Shown here piece after piece: positions 58,242-64,000 of a DNA stretch of 64,000 nt (positions are counted from its first letter, which is position 1; each line of letters opens with the position of its first letter). The stretch is from Pinus tabuliformis (lineage: Eukaryota > Streptophyta > Pinopsida > Pinales > Pinaceae). The position numbers were made by a program, and so were the translations under genes. The stretch covers positions 765,142,720 through 765,206,719 of the forward strand of contig CM062813.1 in NCBI GenBank assembly GCA_031772625.1. Direction: 5' to 3'. The notes beneath the pieces are model-generated. The model searched no databases. It was not told the DNA's origin and saw only the letters and a list, made by a program, of their open reading frames with translations.

Positions 58242-60230
58242 CGTCATCGTCACTCATATGTCCTTACCATCATAATGTTTCCTGTGTACATAATAAAATT
58301 TGTAAAAATTTGAGGTATATATTCGAGAATTTAACATATAGTTTTGCAATTTCATATTTATAAACGGGTATAGTTTTTTTCGCTATTTTTACCTGCTAGG
58401 CAGATCTTATTGGTACCGAGGTCAAGGAAGGTGGTTTCGCAACTCCTTGTCCTAATGCAGGGAATCCTATCTTAATGCGTAATAATAGTTTTCTAAAGCA
58501 TGAGTCTTCATAAATCCTCTTTTAACATTGCAACATAACCTAATTAAGTAATATAATTATTTTATTATTAATCTAAACATTATTTTATTTATTTAATTAT
58601 TTTATTTTATTTTTTTATAACGTTACTGCATTCGCTATTAATTTATATTACTTGGGACTATCACTTAATAATATTATCTATATATTTCATCATATATATT
58701 TGGCATCATTTCATTATATTACTAATTGTTATCTTTTCATATATTTTCATTGCATTCCTCTATTTTCTATGCTTCTACTCCACTATTTAATACATTTTTA
58801 TATCTTATATTTTTATTTTATATTTCTTATTTGTATTGCTACTATCTTATCTTCCATTAATGAATCATCGGAGGCCATTACTTATTCGCAAACTATGGTT
58901 TTTAATCCTAACTTCATGATTAGCACGAGTTTGCACGCATTTTCGCTTTAAGAAAACCAGGTCTTCCCGTCGGTTCCGACTCTTTTGATGGGCCCGGGTT
59001 GACAAAGGACCATTTCTCCGATGATGTCGATAGGCCCGTGTGCCATACGATTTCACGTCGGGTCACCTTGCGCCATAAGTAATAAAACGCTCTTAAGCTA
59101 GAACAGGGTTAGTTTTGCAGTAACGGGGTTTTTTTCCGGCTAATAAATCGATGAAATTTGCACCAAATTTCAGGTATTATTAAAGTTTCCGCCGATGGAA
59201 TGTTTTTCCAACACAAATTTCATAAAGCATGATTTTTCAGTAAGAAATTTCATAAAGCATGATTAGCCTAAAATCAGCGCAGGTAATTATTTGGCAATAG
59301 AATTCAGCTGATCGTCCATCCCGTCAAATTGTTCGTGTCAAATTCCAACACAGCAACGTGAATCAAATTTCAGTTTAATAAGTCAAACGATTTTTTGACT
59401 TCTTCGTCGATGAATTTGTCCAAATTCTGACTTGTATATCATGGTAAAGCCAATGATTCTATTTTTTTATTTAGCAGATAGGTTCAACACTCGGGCTTTC
59501 TTTTGTTACGTTGCATAGCGGACTTGGGAAAAACCTGAACTAAGTTTCTTGCGTGCACAATGATAGTAATGCATTTTAGACAGATTAATTAATTAATTTT
59601 TTTTTTAATATCGATTGATTGGAAATAACATTGACATTAATTAATATAAATAGATTAAAAATACTCCTTCGATGACCGCAAGATTTGTGGTGTATATATA
59701 TATTTAAAACATTAATATCGATCACTTTTGTATTTTCTCGATTCAAACAAAGTTGAAACGGAGGCACCAATAACATTGGTCATCATTAATATATAAAAAT
59801 AATATTCTTTCGATGAGTGAAATTTATAAACCGCAAAAAGGCAAATTTAGATAAGTATGGAGTCAACATCGTAAATAAAATAAATATATATATATATATA
59901 TGATGGGCTGGACATGACGAGGTGGCCATGGTTTCGAAACAGGTGCCCACCTTTTACCTAAACCGTCTTTTCTCCGATACTCTTTATCTTTCCACAAGCA
60001 AAAAAATTCTCACATCTAGAATCTGCCTACAGACACCAAAAAAAAAAAAAACCAGTTAACGGAATGAATCGGATTTCCGACACCCGCCGCAGACTAAATT
60101 TAAGTCGGTTATATATTAATGTGATTTTAACGTAATAGCCCACACGGAGTTTGCATACCCTTACACGTCGCTAAACTATAAAACTCACGCCATAATCCAG
60201 CACGCAGTTGATTAACTGGACAGGTGTCAG
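58242..60230. other. Gyp-C leader, distal non-coding part
   Basis: About 2 kb with no coding motif: an AT-rich tract at 58530-58870, mixed sequence at 58900-59500, (TA)n at 59693-59702 and 59883-59902. It is much longer than the few hundred bases usually seen between PBS and gag in chromoviruses. Confidence 0.5.
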
Positions 60231-60367
60231 ATATAAGTCTGACCTGGCATTGGGGCCGCGTTCCTGCTGGGGAGCTTATCATGAAGGATTTGCGGTGAAT
60301 TTGTCGTCTTTGTAAATGTGTTGGACGAGCTGCCTGAATCACACAAGCAAGGGCGTGAGGAGGAGCC

Positions 60368-60550
60368 ATGGAGGTCACCCCCGTCAAATTTCCAGCCCTG
60401 TTTCTTGTGGTTTCCATCATCGGATAGGTGCTTTCCATGTTTGTTGCTAGATTATTGGCTTAGGTTCTTAGCCGAACAATGGGAGCATCTATCCAATTTC
60501 GTGTTGCAGGATGCAACTGTGCCAGGGATGTATTGGTAAAGTTTAAGAAG
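60368..60550 (+). pseudogene. SAB: SABRE-family N-terminal exon fragment captured in Gyp-C
   Basis: A 61-codon frame opens with ATG and reads MEVTPVKFPALFLVVSIIG, stop, VLSMFVARLLA, stop, VLSRTMGASIQF, RVAGCNCARDVLVKFKK, ending before a GT. This matches, from memory, the first exon of plant SABRE/KIP proteins, large bridge-like lipid-transfer proteins: a hydrophobic N-terminal anchor, a LLAWxLSR segment, then FRVxGxxCxRDVxVKFKK. Both stops are TAG where the family has Trp (TGG), single G-to-A changes. The rest of the gene is absent. It lies opposite to Gyp-C transcription. The match is by recollection only. Confidence 0.65.
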
Positions 60551-60631
60551 GTTTGCTTGCTGCACAAGAAAGTCCCTAATTTATGTTGAAGGGGCATTCA
60601 ACATTCTGACGCCTTGTTTGTTTTCACGACA

Positions 60632-60800
60632 GGCTCCAAAACGAGCGGGGACGTGGCTGCCGTTACCTCAAATTGAAGATTCGACAGCACGAGTTTATAA
60701 TTCTATGACTTCTATAGTACCTACCAAAGGGTTGCAGAGGCAGTTTTCTGCCTGTAACACTTTTTTTCTGCTTGTATTACCTTTTCTCTGTTGCAGATCA
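60632..60800 (+). other. Exon/intron-like segment between captured coding pieces
   Basis: Acceptor-like TTTTCACGACAG at about 60621-60632, then non-repetitive sequence, and a good polypyrimidine tract plus acceptor (CTTTTCTCTGTTGCAG, ending 60796). No product is identified. Confidence 0.35.
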
Positions 60801-60819
60801 ATCTGGACAGTTTTAGGCA

Positions 60820-61173
60820 ATGGCTGACTCGTTTCGTAATAGAAATCGCAAGTAGCAGCGACAAGAGCAGCACTCTAGGGTTTCAAACCCTTCTTCGTCC
60901 AATTAGAGCAACTTCAATGCTACTTACTCGGCAGCTCAGAGTAACCAGCGCAGGAGGGGTGTGAATGTGCAGGCTGACATAATAGCTCGTGCTGAGCAAG
61001 CGGCCACAGATGCATACAGGGGCCTTCTGTCAAAGGAAGAGAGTGTGACTGTTTGGAAACTTACTCAATCGGTCTTCTCCACTCTGAAGATTGCTTCCTT
61101 GGAGTCTGTGGGTTTGAGGGTTCATGAAATACCTTGCTTGTATAGGATCATTCTCTTGGAAGGGAAGCTTTGA
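60820..61173 (+). pseudogene. Second host-like coding exon in Gyp-C leader, unidentified
   Basis: Begins just after a strong 3' splice acceptor (ending 60796). ATG at 60820, a 118-codon frame to TGA at 61171: MADSFRNRNRK, stop, QRQEQHSRVSNPSSSN, stop, SNFNATYSAAQSNQRRRG, VNVQADIIARAEQAATDAYR, VTVWKLTQSVFSTLKIASLE, SVGLRVHEIPCLYRIILLEG. Both internal stops are TAG beside Gln-rich context and are most simply CAG-to-TAG. The sequence is not like any TE protein. I do not recognise the family. Confidence 0.5.
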
Positions 61174-61470
61174 TCAGATATATGCAGTTACATGGCTCTG
61201 TTTTACATCAGATGGGCAAAGTTGTTTTGCACAAAGCTTAAATATACAGTTTCCAGTGAGATTGAGAAGGCCTATGATAAAACAACAACAGGGAGTTCGC
61301 TGAGCAATTAATAAAAACTATGAAAGTTCATCTGGCTGAAGTCCTAAACAGACAATAAGTGTTGTAAAATTTATTACTGGGTGCATGATTTAAATGGCTT
61401 TAGCACAACCTTATTTCAATAAATTTAAATCCTCAACAAACTTAACAGCAGATCCGAGAGTTTAAACTTA
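61174..61470. other. Gyp-C leader next to the PBS
   Basis: The first ~120 bases may continue the coding-like segment in another frame. The rest is AT-rich and non-coding up to the PBS. Confidence 0.4.
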
Positions 61471-61483
61471 TCCTCTGATACCA
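61471..61483 (-). promoter_or_regulatory. Gyp-C primer-binding site
   Basis: Minus strand TGGTATCAGAGGA, matching the initiator-methionine tRNA-type site over its first 11 bases, two bases inside the 5' LTR end (...TCTTACA). Confidence 0.93.
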
Positions 61484-61485
61484 AA

Positions 61486-62091
61486 TGTAAGAACTATGAA
61501 TAATTTAAACAACTATTCCCTACGAACAGAGTATGAAATAACAAAATATTACAGTCTGCTGCAGAGACAGTAAATGCTTCTAGAATTACACATCATAAAA
61601 TTACTGAATTTTATAAATTTAATTGACAGAACCAATGAAAGTACTTACCTAAAATCCTACGGTCGATGATGCCTCAAACTACTCCTGCTTCGGTTACCAA
61701 AAGACCGAAACCACCCAGCCAAACTGAGCAGAACCTCGCTACTCAGTCCAATAAACTTCTCAGTTGAAGCAGACTGTTCCCCCGTGCCCAGAAACCTCAG
61801 AACAAGTAAGGCCCAACTCTTCCTGATGATAAACAAACTCTGTGTATCAGTTTTTCTCTTGTTTTTCCTCCCCTGCCTCCAACCATCCTTTCCTTCTTAT
61901 AAGTTTTCATTTACTGACATCCTCCATTGCCGTGTCCAAAGTATGATACGTGTTGAATTTTATAAACAAAATCTGATTTTATTTTATTTGAATAACTTAA
62001 TTTAAAATAAAGTTTATTTATTTATTTTAATGATTTAATTTTAATTTAATTTGATTTCATAAACTTAATTTACTATAAGTGGGTCATTACA
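61486..62091 (-). repeat. Gyp-C 5' LTR
   Basis: 606 bases, TGTAAGAACTATG...GGGTCATTACA in plus orientation, beside TSD GCAAC. It differs from the 3' LTR by roughly 20-25 substitutions and two short insertions, by eye. Confidence 0.95.
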
Positions 62092-62096
62092 GCAAC

Positions 62097-62375
62097 CCTG
62101 CTTAAGATTTAATGCGTCCCTTAGCCTTCCGATACAACAAGTCATTAAAGAAATCGAGTAAATGGGCTTACCAAATCATAGACCATAGGTGGGGACTTCA
62201 TAATGGCCTGCCCTTCCATAATGGGCCTCGAGATTTGTCAATGTCTCTCGAAATCCAAATGGGGTTAACCAATAATCCTATTAGGTGGTTTCTACTTCTA
62301 AAGGGAATAATATAGTCAAGGTACATCCTTCAAAAGCTGGTGGCATGTAATAGGTGGTGAATGAAGTAGGGGATG
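62097..62375. other. Host DNA between Gyp-C and Cop-D
   Basis: Continuation of the DNA left of Gyp-C. No coding motif or repeat recognised. Confidence 0.4.
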
Positions 62376-63254
62376 TGTTAAAATTGGCAACTAGGGCCAA
62401 ACTCCATGTGGGTCGTCTTATTCATGGCTGATAATATTTTTATTAGATTCCTCTCGTCGAGAGGTGTAGGATTGATCTAAATATCATCTAATTCCGATAA
62501 GTATTTATGGAGATATGAATTTATTTTGATTATGGAATAATTATCAAGCCGACCAGCAACTCATGTAGGCTCAGAAGCCCAACAGTCGCATCTATTCAAT
62601 CATCAACAGTTGTGTATAAATACAGGAGGTCTTTTCCTCATTCGGACTCACTCAACTCATCACATCTCTCTCTCTCTCTCTCCTGTGCAGAAAAGAGGCT
62701 CTTCTCCTACTGCGCAAAAAGGGACTCTTCTCTCACACGTGTGGAAAGAAGGACGATGCTGATGCCGATGATGCTGATGCCGGTGATGCCAATGATGCCG
62801 GTGATGCCAGTGATGCTGATGATGCCGATGATGCTGATGCCAGTGATGCCGATGCTGCTGATGCCAATGATGACAGTGATGCCGGTGATGTCGATGTTGG
62901 TGATGCCAATGATGCTGCTGATGCCAGTAATGCCGATGAAGCTAATGTTGGTGATGCCAGTGATGCTGATGCTGCTGATCTAGGGTTTGCTACTGCTGAT
63001 TTAAATCAAACTTTTGTACTATTTCTCTCTGCTGAATTATTGAAGATAAAAGAAGATTTGATCAAAGAATTTCCCCATATTGGGGTTTGTCCCTGGCTAG
63101 CTGCCACATCTTTTGTCTCTTGTCTTGGCTTGTTTTCTGTTGATCGTTTATGTTCTATCTGCACTTTACTTATGTACATGTGATTGCTAATCTGTGGATA
63201 ATAATAATAAAAGAAGTAAACTGCTCTAAGCATAGAACATACCATAACTTAACA
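62376..63254 (+). repeat. Cop-D 5' LTR (Cop-B family)
   Basis: Starts TGTTAAAATTGGCAACTAGG, the same as the Cop-B LTRs, and ends TAACTTAACA before a PBS. 879 bases. The GTATAAATA box is near 62614, and GATTTGATCAAAGAATTTCC and CATATTGGGGTTTGTCCCTG near 63054-63093. It differs from Cop-B by a 225-bp GATGCC minisatellite and missing segments. The likely TSD half on the left is GGATG; the other side is outside the window. Confidence 0.92.
62754..62985 (+). repeat. GATGCC/GATGCT minisatellite
   Basis: About 35 six-base (and some nine-base) units GATGCC, GATGCT, AATGAT, GGTGAT in a row inside the Cop-D LTR. The Met/Pro/Val-rich open frame over it is a by-product of the repeat. It lies between the TATA-like box and the LTR end, so it would be in the transcript. 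Confidence 0.93.
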
Positions 63255-63266
63255 TGGTATCGACGC
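63255..63266 (+). promoter_or_regulatory. Cop-D primer-binding site
   Basis: TGGTATCGACGC immediately after the LTR, with the first seven bases of the initiator-tRNA site intact and the rest mutated. Confidence 0.8.
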
Positions 63267-64000
63267 TGAAGTGAAGACAAAGCCCGAGCAAGAGCAAGAG
63301 CAAGAGCAATCACCAAAGAAAATATTGGCAAGGCTATCCTAAAAGAACTATGGGGTCCTCAACACTCTTCCCTGCCGAACACAAGCTCCGTGAGAAGTCT
63401 GACTATCACAGATGGAAGATGTCTCTCAATCTAACCTTAGAAGATCAAGGAGTGTTGGACCATGTGAGAGGCATATTGTTAAGCCTCCATCAAATGCGCC
63501 AGCTGCTGCCAGGAACAAATGGAAACCCGGTGAAGTCAAAACAAAGAAGATCATTCGGGACTCTATCGACAAGCGCTTGGTGGCCTATGTTTCTAAGTTG
63601 AACACCTCCAAGGAAATCTACGATAGACAGGTGAGTTTATTTAAAGTTAAAGATGCCTTTACTCTTGGGTTTCGAGTTGATTCATTATATCAGGTCGGTG
63701 GAAGTCCGCTAGGTGTCATGTCTTGTGACACATCTCTTCAGTCCGAACTTTGGCATCGGAGGTTTGCCCACCTTCATTATAAAGCTCTACCTGATGTAAG
63801 ACAAATGGTGACAGGGATGCCCGAATTCCGAGTAGAGAAAGAAGGTGTATGTCCAGGATGTGCTAAAGGAAAGCTCAAAAGGGGACCATTCCCCTCAAGC
63901 CAAAGCAAGACCTCCGATATATTACAGTTGGTTCACTCAGACATATCTGGTATGATGCCTGTGAACTCCTTGGGAGGATATTCATATTACCTTACTTTTA
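63255..64000 (+). mobile_element. Cop-D: Ty1/copia element, internal deletion, cut by window edge
   Basis: Gag begins MGSSTLFPAEHKLREKSDYH at 63350, with WKMSLNLTLEDQGVLDHVRG, a frameshift near 63480, and LNTSKEIYDRQVSLFKVK. At about 63652 it jumps directly to DAFTLGFRVDSLYQVGGSPL, the GAG-pre-integrase, followed by LWHRRFAHLHYKALPDVRQM, CPGCAKGK and HSDISGMMPVNSLGGYSYY at the window end. Compared with Cop-B, about 1 kb (gag C-terminus, zinc knuckle, protease) is deleted. The integrase start is open, with its first catalytic Asp present. Confidence 0.92.

Larger units (their letters stand above)
52139..62091 (-). mobile_element. Gyp-C: complete Ty3/gypsy chromovirus carrying host-like sequence
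   Basis: 9,953 bases bounded by perfect TSD GCAAC (52134-52138 and 62092-62096). LTRs 52139-52733 and 61486-62091 begin TGTAAG and end CATTACA in plus orientation. On the minus strand: PBS, a 3.2-kb leader, gag, protease, RT, RNase H, integrase, chromodomain, PPT. The leader is unusually long and contains two exon-like host segments in the opposite orientation. LTR identity is about 95-96% by eye, with two short indels. Pol has about ten stops, though RT and integrase active sites are intact. Confidence 0.95.

Noticed and set aside
58023..58275. Plus-strand Asp/Gly-rich frame (DGGDDDDGGDGDG) as a protein
   Set aside because: It is the antisense of the Pro/Ser-rich start of Gyp-C gag.
60127..60438. 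Minus-strand 103-codon frame as a gene
   Set aside because: It overlaps the SABRE-like exon on the other strand and has no motif.
62612..62983. Plus-strand open frame of Met/Pro/Val repeats as a protein gene
   Set aside because: It is the translation of the GATGCC minisatellite inside the Cop-D LTR and has no independent coding signal.

Overview
The window looks like intergenic DNA from a large-genome plant, probably a seed plant and possibly a gymnosperm (an inference; no diagnostic single-copy marker is present). Almost everything identifiable is LTR retrotransposon: at least four Ty1/copia elements, three Ty3/gypsy elements, one apparently non-autonomous LTR element, several solo LTRs and one hAT-like DNA transposon. 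The only host-gene material is the spliced 3' end of a long-chain acyl-CoA synthetase (LACS) gene at 14.3-15.2 kb on the minus strand, plus host-like gene pieces carried inside a gypsy element at 60.4-61.2 kb. I recognised no rRNA, tRNA, CRISPR or bacterial features.

Layout. 1-4.5 kb: decayed copia element on the minus strand (Cop-A), followed by its 5' LTR and promoter-like DNA to about 6.8 kb. 7.27-9.66 kb: a heavily mutated gypsy pol resembling the Tat/Ogre lineage (Gyp-T). 9.7-14.1 kb: AT-rich DNA made of short inverted and degenerate tandem repeats. 14.29-15.19 kb: LACS 3' exons. 15.2-21.5 kb: unassigned DNA containing a 1,233-bp head-to-tail duplication. 21,524-22,653: solo copia LTR.

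23.05-44.77 kb is a nested stack. The outer element is a chromovirus-type gypsy (Gyp-A). A non-autonomous LTR element (23,795-28,201, TSD TTAAC) sits in its 5' LTR. A copia element (Cop-B, 29,037-39,200, TSD GGAGT/GGAGC) sits in its gag. Cop-B in turn holds three solo LTRs, each with a perfect 5-bp TSD: 29,569-30,814 (TTGAC), 30,923-31,878 (GACCG) and 36,432-37,531 (AAGAC). The 29,569 solo LTR belongs to the same family as Gyp-A, so that family was active both before and after Cop-B arrived.

44.8-50.2 kb: a 3'-truncated copia element (Cop-C) whose integrase region is split by a 1,069-bp hAT-like non-autonomous transposon (47,289-48,357, TSD CTACAAAG). 50.2-52.1 kb: unassigned host DNA. 52,139-62,091: a complete gypsy chromovirus on the minus strand (Gyp-C) with both LTRs and a perfect TSD (GCAAC). 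Its 3.2-kb leader contains, in opposite orientation, an exon resembling the N-terminus of the SABRE lipid-transfer protein family and a second coding-like exon. 62,376-64,000: the 5' LTR and start of a fourth copia element (Cop-D) of the Cop-B family, with an internal deletion.

No element appears able to move by itself. All pol genes carry stops or frameshifts, many of them TGG-to-TAG or CAG/CGA-to-stop, as expected from decay of methylated cytosines. LTR boundaries, TSDs and splice sites were read directly from the sequence. Family names are from remembered motifs, without database comparison.
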